Below, piece after piece: positions 9,227 to 16,020 of a DNA stretch of 30,335 nt. The notes below the pieces were generated by a model that did not search any database, was not told where the DNA came from, and saw only the letters and a program-made list of their open reading frames with translations. Position 1 is the first letter of the stretch; every line of letters starts with the position of its first letter. Location of the stretch: the NCBI GenBank assembly GCA_030667285.1, contig DAOUWE010000001.1:1-30335 (forward strand). The letters run 5' to 3'. Source of the stretch: Candidatus Shapirobacteria bacterium (GTDB lineage Bacteria > Patescibacteriota > Microgenomatia > UBA12405 > JAUWLS01). The position numbers and the translations under genes were made by a program.

Positions 9227-10363
9227 TCATTTCAATTGTCTTTCTAGTTCTTCCCACACTTCATCATGTTCTCCTTCATATCCCAAGGCCCAAAAACCCA
9301 CTCCTCCCAACTGACTCTCTTTTACTAAACGATATTTCACGCTCAAAGATTGCAAATTTTCATAATAAATCTGCTTCGTCACCCCCTCGTCTTTGTAAAC
9401 CAGCCACGGACTCATCGAAAGCGAATCCCAACCGGGCTCAACTTCTTCCTCTTCAACAAACTCCTTCATCCTATTATAACTAGCCATCGCGGACCATCCC
9501 CTTTCCACCGCCGCTCCATATTCTTCCCCATACGTCTTCCACTCATATCCATACAAGGGCAAGGCCACTATCAGTTTTTCTTTCGGTATTCCCAATTTCC
9601 AAGCACTCTCCAAAACCTCTAACACACTTCTCTCTCCGGGACCACTTCTAATCGGTGCCACTGCTCCTGCCCAATCCGACCCCGGCCGATGAAAATCATA
9701 AGCCATAATCACCACATAATCCAATAACTCTGCTATCTCACTCCATCTTTCAATATCCCCTTTTATAATAGTATTCCCAAAAACATCCAGACTCACCTCT
9801 CCCACCTCAGCTTCCGTCAAATCTCTCAAAAACCCCAAAAATCCATCTCTCAACACTCCCAAATGATCTCCCGCATACTCAAAATCTACATTTACTCCAT
9901 CAAAATCCTCTTCTTTTACTAATTTCTTTACTTGCTCTATTAGTCTTTTTTGAGCAGTTTTGCTAGTCATCAACTGATCAATCTCATCATCTTTAAACAA
10001 TTTTAATCCCAAAATATTCTTCTTCCCCTGTTTTCTCATCTCCTCTTTCATAGACAAGTATTCCCTACTATAAAGCCATTGCGCATCGCTATCCCAAATC
10101 AAATCCCCACTTCCCTCAACCCCCACCCCTAAAAAAATCAACTGATCTAATACTTCCGGATGTAACTTTGTTTTCTTTATCGTCCAAGGCGGTAAAAACC
10201 CGATCACTTCAAAATGTCTCTTTTCTTCTATCATTCCCAATCTTTCTCCCATCTTTATCAAAGGATTCAAAAACACTCTCTTGCTATCTATATATAGATA
10301 TCCTCCTATTCCAATCACCAATATCCCAAAAACCATCAGTAACGCACCCATCTTTTTTTTCAT
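9227..10363 (-). CDS. Membrane-anchored GH18-family (SleL/YaaH-like) glycosidase, 378 aa
   Basis: Residues 5-25 form a single N-terminal membrane anchor, leaving the catalytic domain outside the cell. The domain begins near residue 52 with GFLPPW. The GH18 active-site strand is DGVNVDFE at 155-162, with E162 as the expected catalytic acid. The second Asp of the chitinase DGxDxDxE motif is Asn, as in the SleL/YaaH branch that cuts peptidoglycan. MAYDF (strand 6) and GFWALGYE (strand 8) also fit. Likely role: cell-wall remodelling or lysis of other cells' walls; chitin is possible but less likely. ATG at 10363 is seven bases after a TAGAAT -10, although AGGGGA in that gap could also act as an SD. 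The stop is TGA followed directly by TAG. Confidence 0.85.
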   Translation of the reverse strand: MKKKMGALLMVFGILVIGIGGYLYIDSKRVFLNPLIKMGERLGMIEEKRHFEVIGFLPPWTIKKTKLHPEVLDQLIFLGVGVEGSGDLIWDSDAQWLYSREYLSMKEEMRKQGKKNILGLKLFKDDEIDQLMTSKTAQKRLIEQVKKLVKEEDFDGVNVDFEYAGDHLGVLRDGFLGFLRDLTEAEVGEVSLDVFGNTIIKGDIERWSEIAELLDYVVIMAYDFHRPGSDWAGAVAPIRSGPGERSVLEVLESAWKLGIPKEKLIVALPLYGYEWKTYGEEYGAAVERGWSAMASYNRMKEFVEEEEVEPGWDSLSMSPWLVYKDEGVTKQIYYENLQSLSVKYRLVKESQLGGVGFWALGYEGEHDEVWEELERQLK

Positions 10364-10370
10364 GTCCCCT

Positions 10371-10376
10371 ATTCTA
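10371..10376 (-). promoter_or_regulatory. Putative -10 box of the GH18-like gene
   Basis: TAGAAT on the minus strand, seven bases before the ATG at 10363. The -35 is not clear. Confidence 0.45.
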
Positions 10377-10424
10377 CTCTACTCACTTAAATTATCTGTC
10401 TTTCTCTTTAATTCAAGCCTGTAG

Positions 10425-10430
10425 TATACT
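10425..10430 (+). promoter_or_regulatory. Putative -10 box of tRNA-Ile
   Basis: TATACT ends 13 bases before the first base of the tRNA, so transcription would begin near 10437. The -35 is not clear. Confidence 0.5.
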
Positions 10431-10443
10431 AAACCACTTACCA

Positions 10444-10517
10444 GCGCGTGTAGCTCAGTTGGTTAGAGCGCAGTCCTGATAAGACTGAGGTCCCTGGTTC
10501 GACCCCAGGCACGCGCA
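10444..10517 (+). tRNA. tRNA-Ile (anticodon GAT)
   Basis: A 74-nt cloverleaf with a perfect acceptor stem GCGCGTG/CACGCGC, anticodon stem-loop CAGTC-CTGATAA-GACTG and T-arm CCTGG-TTCGACC-CCAGG. CCA is not encoded. It is transcribed opposite to the rRNA operon about 1.4 kb away. In many bacteria this tRNA sits beside tRNA-Ala in the 16S-23S spacer. Confidence 0.96.
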
Positions 10518-10522
10518 CTCTC

Positions 10523-11398
10523 CTAACCCATCTTTTTCAAAAGATACTCCACTATTTTTTTCCCTATATCTGTTCTTGTTCTCTTTTCCATAATCTCAAA
10601 CTCCGGCGCCTGATTCACCTCTATTATCACCGGCTTTCCACTCCTCTCATCTATCACCACATCCGCCCCGGCAATTTCTACTCCCAAAACCTCTATCGCT
10701 TTTCTTACCAGAACCTTCACCTCTTCTGGTGCCTCCTTAGCCTCTGATTGCCCCATAGATCGATTCAAAGCCACCCTGCCTGTATCTTTTTTTCCTCTCT
10801 TAAAAGACCCCACTATCTCTCCTCCAATAGCAAACACTCTCCAATCCCCATCATTTGGAATGTATTCCTGTACCAAAAATCCTCCTCCTCTCCCGAATAA
10901 CAATCTCTCGATATCATCACCTTTCTTGACCAAAAAAGTCCCTACCCCGTGCCGACCCGAACTCGACTTAACCACCACCTCCCCCTTCTCCTTGACCCAT
11001 TTCACCATATCTTTTTTGTTTACACTATATTTAGTATCCGCATAGGCCACCCCTGCTTTCATTAGTAAGTACGCCTCCATCCCCTTTCTTTTCCTCATGC
11101 TCCCACCCATTCCCAATAGATACTTGTCCACCACCGCAATCCCTTTTTCTTTTGCGTGCTCTAAGAGTATCGGCAACCACTCATTTTTGTCCCCCACCGA
11201 TCGAAAACAAAATAATCCCGCACCTATCAAATCCTTTCCTTGAGCCTCCAACACCACCTCTCCTTCCACCTTCTTCATAACCAGTTCACTATAATGAACT
11301 GGCCGGATTTCAACCCCACTCTTCTCTCCTGCCTCTATCATCCTCCTTACTCCAGTCGTCCATGCCGTATAAAAAACAATTATTTTTTTCTTCATCAT
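10523..11398 (-). CDS. RimK-like ATP-grasp ligase, 291 aa
   Basis: ATP-grasp enzymes of the RimK group join an amino acid (often glutamate) to a protein or small-molecule carboxylate using ATP. The N-terminal third is the pre-ATP-grasp domain (VFYTAWTTGVRRMIEAG). The central part has the nucleotide-binding strand VVVKSSSGRHGVGTFLV and the FLVQEYIP hinge. The C-terminal part has the metal-binding AGADVVID and PVIIEVNQAPEF (Glu and Asn ligands). The chosen start is ATG 11398, five bases after TATAAT (11404-11409); a TTG at 11404 overlaps that box and cannot be in its message. It is the last gene of the 7TM-fusion-RimK cluster, with a promoter of its own at the end of the fusion gene. The substrate is unknown. 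Confidence 0.85.
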   Translation of the reverse strand: MMKKKIIVFYTAWTTGVRRMIEAGEKSGVEIRPVHYSELVMKKVEGEVVLEAQGKDLIGAGLFCFRSVGDKNEWLPILLEHAKEKGIAVVDKYLLGMGGSMRKRKGMEAYLLMKAGVAYADTKYSVNKKDMVKWVKEKGEVVVKSSSGRHGVGTFLVKKGDDIERLLFGRGGGFLVQEYIPNDGDWRVFAIGGEIVGSFKRGKKDTGRVALNRSMGQSEAKEAPEEVKVLVRKAIEVLGVEIAGADVVIDERSGKPVIIEVNQAPEFEIMEKRTRTDIGKKIVEYLLKKMG

Positions 11399-11403
11399 TC
11401 TCA

Positions 11404-11409
11404 ATTATA
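11404..11409 (-). promoter_or_regulatory. -10 box of the RimK-like gene
   Basis: TATAAT on the minus strand, two bases after the stop codon of the upstream fusion gene and five bases before the ATG at 11398. Confidence 0.55.
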
Positions 11410-11411
11410 TT

Positions 11412-12725
11412 CTAGGTTTTTACTAAAAATCCATCCAGATCTCTTCTTCCCACCAAAAACTTAGTTCTCACCCTTGACCTGTTTGCTACATTAGCTAAAG
11501 AGATAATTTTCTTCCCTTTCATCCAATACTTTATAGCAATCACCGGTCTTCCCTTATGTCTACCCAAAGCTGACCTGTAATTTCTATAATACAAAACATT
11601 GTCCTTTTCCAAAAGACCCAGCTTCTTAGCCAAACTTTCGTCTATCGAACTTCTATAAGCTCCCGTATCAATCTTCGCCCTAACCACTTCTTTCTGCTTA
11701 CCTTTCCCCTTAATACTGATTGTCTCCAAAGCATTCAAAACTATTTTCTTTCCATCGCTCTCTTTTACCTTGTCAACAAAACTTTCTCCAAAAAGCGATT
11801 GTGAAATTTTTATTGCATGTTCTGTAGACCTCGTTCTCAAATCAGCCACTCTCTCTAATCTCTTTTTCAATCCTGCCCTATTGCAAATCTGAATCGACAA
11901 ACCCGGTCGAGCATTCACCTCCAAAACCAAAGGTCCCAATTCTTTATCCAAAACAACATCCACTCCCATAAAACCAAGAGAAGGTATCGCTTTTTGTGCT
12001 TCCACTGCCGTTTCTAATATCCTTTTCCATAACGGAATTTTTATTCCGTTAACCTTTATTAATTTCTTTTTCCTGTAGTCCCTTAATTTTTTTATGAATT
12101 TACCCTTTCCTATCACCCCATAAGTAGTTATTCCGGACACCATATCTATTCCCAATCCCATCGCTCCTTGTTGCAAATTCGACTTACCCCCCGACTCGCC
12201 GGTAGGAATACGAAGCATGGCCATTACGGGAATCTTGTTGTAAACAATCACTCTTACATCCGGTGTTCCTACTCTCGCAAAACGCAAAAACTTAGGATGG
12301 ATCTTTACTCTCTCTTCCAAAAGCACCCTATCCGGCCTCCTGTGTAATGAAAATCTCCCTGCCAAAATTTCCTGACAATGCATTTTAAATTCCGCACTCG
12401 TGTGTACATTTCCCGTCATGTCCACCCATTCTCCCGCCCACTTTCCCCTTTTTCTAATCACCAAAATCCCCTCTCCTCCGAAACCTGACACCGGCTTAAT
12501 CACAAAATTTCCCAAAAGATCTTCCCACTTAAACCTTTCCGGTGAATTCGTGTTTGAAAATATCTTAATCTTTCTTGGCACACCCACCCCTGCCTCTCTC
12601 AAAATCTTTTTTGTCCGAGTTTTTGAATCCGCAATCCCCCGCCCTTCGACACTATTATGTTTCAAATAAAGCGCCATTCTGGCATTAACGGTCAAAAAAT
12701 CACTTTTCTTATACATAAAACTCAA
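11412..12725 (-). CDS. Fusion of glutamate-ligase-like ATP-grasp and RimB-type retropepsin-like protease, 437 aa
   Basis: Residues 1-310 match the alpha-L-glutamate-ligase-related ATP-grasp family. FVIKPVSGFGGEGILVI (about 74-90) binds ATP, GESGGKSNLQQGAMGLGID is a family signature, and GFMGVDVVLD plus LVLEVNARPGLSIQ carry the metal ligands. Residues about 325-437 match the ATP-dependent zinc protease/RimB family with a retropepsin fold: KIDTGA (catalytic Asp at 353) and a C-terminal RSRVRTKFLVGRRDL segment. Ligase and protease are usually separate genes; here they are one chain, suggesting addition and trimming on one substrate. It starts at TTG 12725 (four bases after the 7TM gene) or ATG 12716, which costs only three residues. 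No SD is seen, and translation is probably coupled to the 7TM gene. Confidence 0.85.
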   Translation of the reverse strand: MSFMYKKSDFLTVNARMALYLKHNSVEGRGIADSKTRTKKILREAGVGVPRKIKIFSNTNSPERFKWEDLLGNFVIKPVSGFGGEGILVIRKRGKWAGEWVDMTGNVHTSAEFKMHCQEILAGRFSLHRRPDRVLLEERVKIHPKFLRFARVGTPDVRVIVYNKIPVMAMLRIPTGESGGKSNLQQGAMGLGIDMVSGITTYGVIGKGKFIKKLRDYRKKKLIKVNGIKIPLWKRILETAVEAQKAIPSLGFMGVDVVLDKELGPLVLEVNARPGLSIQICNRAGLKKRLERVADLRTRSTEHAIKISQSLFGESFVDKVKESDGKKIVLNALETISIKGKGKQKEVVRAKIDTGAYRSSIDESLAKKLGLLEKDNVLYYRNYRSALGRHKGRPVIAIKYWMKGKKIISLANVANRSRVRTKFLVGRRDLDGFLVKT

Positions 12726-12729
12726 AAAA

Positions 12730-13545
12730 CTATTTTTTCTTTTTTGTCCTCACTGCCTTACCAAACCTTCCGTGTTCCAATAATCGATACCCCGTATACT
12801 TCCCCACTAAAGAATTTACTCCTATTACTATCAAAAGGGTCCACTCCGGATTCAAAAGCACCATTTCTTGCAACCATCTCCAATTCATAAACGAGGACGC
12901 CAAAATCGCCAAAATCAAAGTTCCCAAGGTCAATTTTTTTGCCTCACTTTTACTTTTAGCCAACTGTGTTCTCACAAACTCCTCTGACAAAAGAACCATT
13001 ATTAAAACCGGAAAAATAGAAATTCCGGTCAAATCTGCTCCTCCCCAAAAAGAAGACAAAATCATCAAGAGAAACGCTCCCAAAGAAATAAACAACAAAC
13101 CAATTGATCTCCTTGTCCAGTAATGAAGTCTCACTTTTCTTAGTCCATAAGCTACTACCAAACTAATCAATAAAATCATCGCAAACAAAGCCAGGCCTCC
13201 TGCTATCCCCGTCGCCATAAAAGTTATCGCCACCATCGTCGGCATAAAAGTTCCAAATCCCGTCAATCCCACCCCATAATGCAAAATGGCAATCATCGTC
13301 GCCAATATCGGTACTATCAATATCAATACTATCGTACTTGCCGGTATTCCTCTATCTACTCCGACCCTTACTAAATATTTCAAAGAATTAAACACTCCGC
13401 CCTTGATCTCTTGTTTTTCCAAAACCGATTCCAGTCTGTCTCCGGCCTCTTCATCTCCTGACTCCATCCCCCAAACCCCGGCCGGCCTAACCGACAAAAA
13501 AAGAAAAAACAAAACAAGACCTAAAAACCGAAAAAAGCTTTTCAT
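12730..13545 (-). CDS. 7TM protein of the inactive-transglutaminase-associated family, 271 aa
   Basis: A signal peptide (residues 1-25) is followed by about 50 charged residues and then seven hydrophobic helices up to about residue 255, ending with a lysine-rich cytoplasmic tail. The segment from about 75, with HYGVGLTGFGTFMPTMVAI near 89-107, matches the 7TM domain often fused to an inactive transglutaminase. The transglutaminase part is absent here. In other bacteria this domain is encoded beside RimK-like ligases and retropepsin-like proteases, the same neighbours as here. It probably anchors or couples the cytoplasmic ligase-protease to the membrane. It is the first gene of the operon, with an extended -10 at 13583-13591 and a roughly 32-base leader; a second TATAAT overlaps its own start codon. 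Confidence 0.8.
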   Translation of the reverse strand: MKSFFRFLGLVLFFLFLSVRPAGVWGMESGDEEAGDRLESVLEKQEIKGGVFNSLKYLVRVGVDRGIPASTIVLILIVPILATMIAILHYGVGLTGFGTFMPTMVAITFMATGIAGGLALFAMILLISLVVAYGLRKVRLHYWTRRSIGLLFISLGAFLLMILSSFWGGADLTGISIFPVLIMVLLSEEFVRTQLAKSKSEAKKLTLGTLILAILASSFMNWRWLQEMVLLNPEWTLLIVIGVNSLVGKYTGYRLLEHGRFGKAVRTKKKK

Positions 13546-13582
13546 TATAAAACAAACAGAGAATCATTAAATAGGCATGGGA

Positions 13583-13591
13583 ATTATACCA
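13583..13591 (-). promoter_or_regulatory. Extended -10 promoter of the 7TM-ligase operon
   Basis: TGGTATAAT on the minus strand, with a start point near 13577 and a leader of about 32 bases before the ATG at 13545. A three-codon frame (ATG CCT ATT TAA) begins at the predicted start point. A plus-strand TGTTAAAAT (13600-13608) lies back to back with it and may serve the pilin operon. Confidence 0.55.
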
Positions 13592-13599
13592 AATCTACA

Positions 13600-13608
13600 T
13601 GTTAAAAT
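13600..13608 (+). promoter_or_regulatory. Possible extended -10 for the pilin-like operon
   Basis: TGTTAAAAT on the plus strand would start transcription near 13615, about 57 bases before the first pilin-like gene. A second match, TGCTAAAAT (13692-13700), lies inside that gene's first codons. Which one is used cannot be told from sequence. Confidence 0.35.
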
Positions 13609-13671
13609 AAGTAAAACTTGTTACGCTTCACACTTCGTACTATTATTACCATTATTACCATGCAATAACCC

Positions 13672-14010
13672 ATGTCAATAACCCCTTTTCTTGCTAAAAT
13701 AAATATCGGAGAAAAATACCTCTTTGGCACTCGTACAGCCAAAGAAGTCTTCCCCACCGTCGGCTCTCTCTTCTCCGTTCTCCTTTTCAATGTCTATACT
13801 ATAGTAAGCATCATTCTTGTCTTTATTTTAATCTTTGGCGGAATTACTCTTATAACCGGCAACAAAGAAGGGAACAAAGATACCACTGCCAAAGGAAAGG
13901 CCGCCATTACCGCCGCCATCGCCGGTTTCTTTATTGTTGTCTTTTCTTACTTTATAATCCAATTAATAGAAACTATTACCGGAATCAAAATCTTAAATCC
14001 CGATGTATAA
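13672..14010 (+). CDS. T4SS-pilin-like two-helix membrane protein 1, 112 aa
   Basis: Two hydrophobic helices (about 40-60 and 80-103) are joined by a short charged loop (TGNKEGNKDTTAKGKAAITAAI). This is the VirB2/TrbC-type pilin plan seen in all six neighbours. No cleavable signal is visible. The start is uncertain: ATG 13672 gives MSITPFLAKINIGEKYLFG, but TGCTAAAAT lies over codons 7-10 (13692-13700). A message from there would begin near ATC 13705, which is not a usual start. First gene of the pilin-like cluster; its stop lies four bases before the next start. It is the most divergent of the set. Confidence 0.7.
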   Translation: MSITPFLAKINIGEKYLFGTRTAKEVFPTVGSLFSVLLFNVYTIVSIILVFILIFGGITLITGNKEGNKDTTAKGKAAITAAIAGFFIVVFSYFIIQLIETITGIKILNPDV

Positions 14011-14014
14011 ACCA

Positions 14015-14419
14015 ATGAAGAAAATAAAATCTTTTTTTTACATTCTCCCTTTCTATCTCCTAACCGCTCTTCCTGTTCAAGCTCAACCGGTTTTTGGTCC
14101 CATTACACTCCCCCCCGACCTCGGAATATACGGCTCCGACCGTGGCTCCGGTCTTTTTACTTTCATGAACATTCTCATTAAACTTCTTATGGCTTTAGCC
14201 GGAATTTTTTCTGTCTTCCAGTTCTTGGCCGCCGGATACGGTTTCATGTCCGCCGGAGGAGACGCTCAAAAAATGGCCACCGCCTGGGCAAAAATCTGGC
14301 AAAGTCTTATTGGTCTAGTTGTCGTCGCCAGCTCCTTAGTTCTGGCTGGTGTCGCCGGTCAAGTAATTTTCGGTGATTGGAACGCTTTACTAAATCCCAC
14401 TATCTATGGACCAAATTAA
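14015..14419 (+). CDS. T4SS-pilin-like protein 2 with signal peptide, 134 aa
   Basis: A signal peptide (MKKIKSFFYILPFYLLTALPVQAQ, written here in two parts: basic start MKKIK, then a hydrophobic core ending in VQAQ) is followed by two helices. Between them is the shared loop GYGFMSAGGDAQKMATAWAK. The start at ATG 14015 is preferred over ATG 14003 because 14003 overlaps the previous stop and adds MYKP before the natural signal peptide. The gap to the upstream stop is four bases with no SD, so translation is probably coupled. The family builds conjugative-type pili; in this lineage it could form an attachment or DNA-uptake filament. Confidence 0.75.
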   Translation: MKKIKSFFYILPFYLLTALPVQAQPVFGPITLPPDLGIYGSDRGSGLFTFMNILIKLLMALAGIFSVFQFLAAGYGFMSAGGDAQKMATAWAKIWQSLIGLVVVASSLVLAGVAGQVIFGDWNALLNPTIYGPN

Positions 14420-14777
14420 ATTTCTAGCCCAAGTCCCCAAAATAACCGGAGTCCTGGAAGGAGAAGGCAACCTCAGCCTCCCTGGAGACCAATCCGGTAC
14501 TCTTTTAGAAAAAGTCATTAGTAACGTTATTGGAGTCATGACCATTGTTGCCATTATCTACTTTGCTTTCCAGGTCATCTTTGCCGGCTACGGTCTCATG
14601 AGCGCCAATGACGACGCTCAAAAAATAAAACAAAACACCCAAAAAATCACTCAGGGCATTATTGGCCTAATTGTTGTTATTGCCGCTGTCTTCTTGGCAC
14701 GCCTCTTGGGTACTCTTCTGGGAATAGACAATGTTCTAAATATTAACGATTGGATAACCAATACCATTACTCCTTAA
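14406..14777 (+). CDS. T4SS-pilin-like protein 3, 123 aa
   Basis: Two helices (about 40-60 and 85-105) flank the loop GYGLMSANDDAQKIKQNTQK, close to that of protein 2. The N-terminal 35 residues are polar with no obvious signal peptide. ATG 14406 lies 14 bases inside the previous gene, which implies translational coupling; no SD is seen. The C-terminus after helix 2 (LLGIDNVLNINDW) is also shared in pattern with the following paralogs. Confidence 0.75.
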   Translation: MDQIKFLAQVPKITGVLEGEGNLSLPGDQSGTLLEKVISNVIGVMTIVAIIYFAFQVIFAGYGLMSANDDAQKIKQNTQKITQGIIGLIVVIAAVFLARLLGTLLGIDNVLNINDWITNTITP

Positions 14778-14781
14778 CTCC

Positions 14782-15135
14782 ATGAAAAACAAATTTTTAA
14801 CCCAAATCATAAACCCACTCATTACCGATGATCGTTATACTCCGGAAAACGATCCCGGAGGAACTCAGTTCACCAGTGATCTCATAGGTGCCATCATCAG
14901 ATTACTTCTCCTGGTTGCTGTAATTATCTTTGTTTTCCAGTTTCTTCTAGGAGCTATTCAATGGATCATGTCCGAAGGCGACAAAACCAAACTTGAAAAA
15001 GCCAGGTCGCAAATTCAAAATTCTCTCACTGGTCTCTTTATCGCTTTTCTCGTATTTGTTATACTTTTCTTAATTGGTCACTTTTTCGGCATTGAAAGCC
15101 TAAAAACCTTTACCTTGCAATGGCCTGCAATTTAG
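14782..15135 (+). CDS. T4SS-pilin-like protein 4, 117 aa
   Basis: Two helices (about 35-58 and 82-102) flank the loop AIQWIMSEGDKTKLEKARSQ. The loop is almost identical to that of the next gene (IKWIMSEGDKTKLDTARQQ), so these two are the closest pair and probably a recent duplication. It ends in FFGIESLKTF. No signal peptide is obvious. It starts four bases after the previous stop, without an SD. Confidence 0.75.
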   Translation: MKNKFLTQIINPLITDDRYTPENDPGGTQFTSDLIGAIIRLLLLVAVIIFVFQFLLGAIQWIMSEGDKTKLEKARSQIQNSLTGLFIAFLVFVILFLIGHFFGIESLKTFTLQWPAI

Positions 15136-15199
15136 ATTAAACTATTTCATCTAAAAAGTTATTCTACCTTTTAAATTAAAATTTGATTAAAAAACAAAT

Positions 15200-15577
15200 A
15201 TGAAAGCACTCATTGTCCTCAAAGAAATCATTGTAAAAACAGCATATGCCCAAGACACCATTGAGTTAGTCCCAGGAGCTGGCAGTGATTTTGCTAACAT
15301 AGCAAATCTCACTCCCGGAAGCGTTATAGGAGGTCTTGTTCGTCTCGTACTCATGCTAGCCGCCATTATTTTCTTTTTCATGTTTGTTATGGGTGGTATT
15401 AAATGGATCATGTCCGAAGGTGACAAAACCAAACTAGATACTGCTCGCCAACAAATCACCAACGCACTCGTTGGTTTGGCCATCATCTTTGTTGCCTGGG
15501 CTATCATTGTTCTTCTCAATCAGCTCTTCGACATTGATCTTATGAGTCTCTCTCTTCCAACTCTTCAGCCAAACTAA
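15200..15577 (+). CDS. T4SS-pilin-like protein 5 with AYAQ signal site, 125 aa
   Basis: A weak signal sequence (MKALIVLKEIIVKTAYAQ) ends in a typical AYA signal-peptidase site. It is followed by a 30-residue mature N-terminus and two helices around the loop GGIKWIMSEGDKTKLDTARQ. There is a 64-base AT-rich gap before it, so it may have its own promoter; none is convincing. A strong terminator follows 20 bases after the stop, so proteins 1-5 form one unit. Confidence 0.75.
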   Translation: MKALIVLKEIIVKTAYAQDTIELVPGAGSDFANIANLTPGSVIGGLVRLVLMLAAIIFFFMFVMGGIKWIMSEGDKTKLDTARQQITNALVGLAIIFVAWAIIVLLNQLFDIDLMSLSLPTLQPN

Positions 15578-15597
15578 AAGTTTTTTTACAAAAAATC

Positions 15598-15624
15598 AAA
15601 AACCCCTCTCCAGAGGGGTTTTTT
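15598..15624 (+). terminator. Intrinsic terminator after pilin-like gene 5
   Basis: AAAACCCCTCT and AGAGGGGTTTT form an 11-bp stem (15599-15609 with 15612-15622) followed by T. It separates pilin-like genes 1-5 from the downstream genes, which restart from an extended -10 at 15641. Confidence 0.85.
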
Positions 15625-15640
15625 AGTCCCTTTTCTCGCA

Positions 15641-15649
15641 TGCTAAAAT
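15641..15649 (+). promoter_or_regulatory. Extended -10 promoter of pilin-like gene 6
   Basis: TGCTAAAAT ends five bases before ATG 15655, giving a leaderless message. No -35 is seen. Confidence 0.6.
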
Positions 15650-15654
15650 AACCC

Positions 15655-16005
15655 ATGTGGATGCCCATCAAACCCGCTTACGCCCAAACTCATAACTGGT
15701 TCGACATAAACACCGCTTGTGTTACCGATGGTGATGTCGCTACCATCAAAGGCCTAGAATGCCTCTTTTCCAACACCCTCTCTGTTCTAACCACTGTCGC
15801 CGGCCTGGTTTTCTTTTTTATGCTCATCGCCGGTGGTTTCAAAATGATTTTTTCCGGAGGCGATCCCAAAACCGCCGCCTCCGCTCGCTCCACTATAACT
15901 TCCGCCGCCATCGGTCTCGTCGTCAGTATTGCCGCCTGGCTAATTCTAAACTTTATCGAAATCTTCACCGGTGCTCCTGTAACCGAATTCACCATCTCTA
16001 GTTAG
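15655..16005 (+). CDS. T4SS-pilin-like protein 6 lacking a signal-peptide core, 116 aa
   Basis: Two helices flank the loop GGFKMIFSGGDPKTAASARS. The N-terminus is MWMPIKPAYAQT: it keeps the AYAQ cleavage-like motif of its paralogs but has no hydrophobic core before it. An in-frame TAA six bases upstream rules out a longer version. The gene is separated from its five paralogs by a terminator and has its own extended -10. Either it is inserted through its own helices without cleavage, or the 5' end was remodelled when this promoter arose. Confidence 0.75.
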   Translation: MWMPIKPAYAQTHNWFDINTACVTDGDVATIKGLECLFSNTLSVLTTVAGLVFFFMLIAGGFKMIFSGGDPKTAASARSTITSAAIGLVVSIAAWLILNFIEIFTGAPVTEFTISS

Positions 16006-16006
16006 A

Positions 16007-16015
16007 TGTTAGAAT
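16007..16015 (+). promoter_or_regulatory. Extended -10 promoter of the 779-aa secreted protein gene
   Basis: TGTTAGAAT ends five bases before ATG 16021. It lies immediately after the stop of pilin-like gene 6. Confidence 0.6.
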
Positions 16016-16020
16016 AGTTT

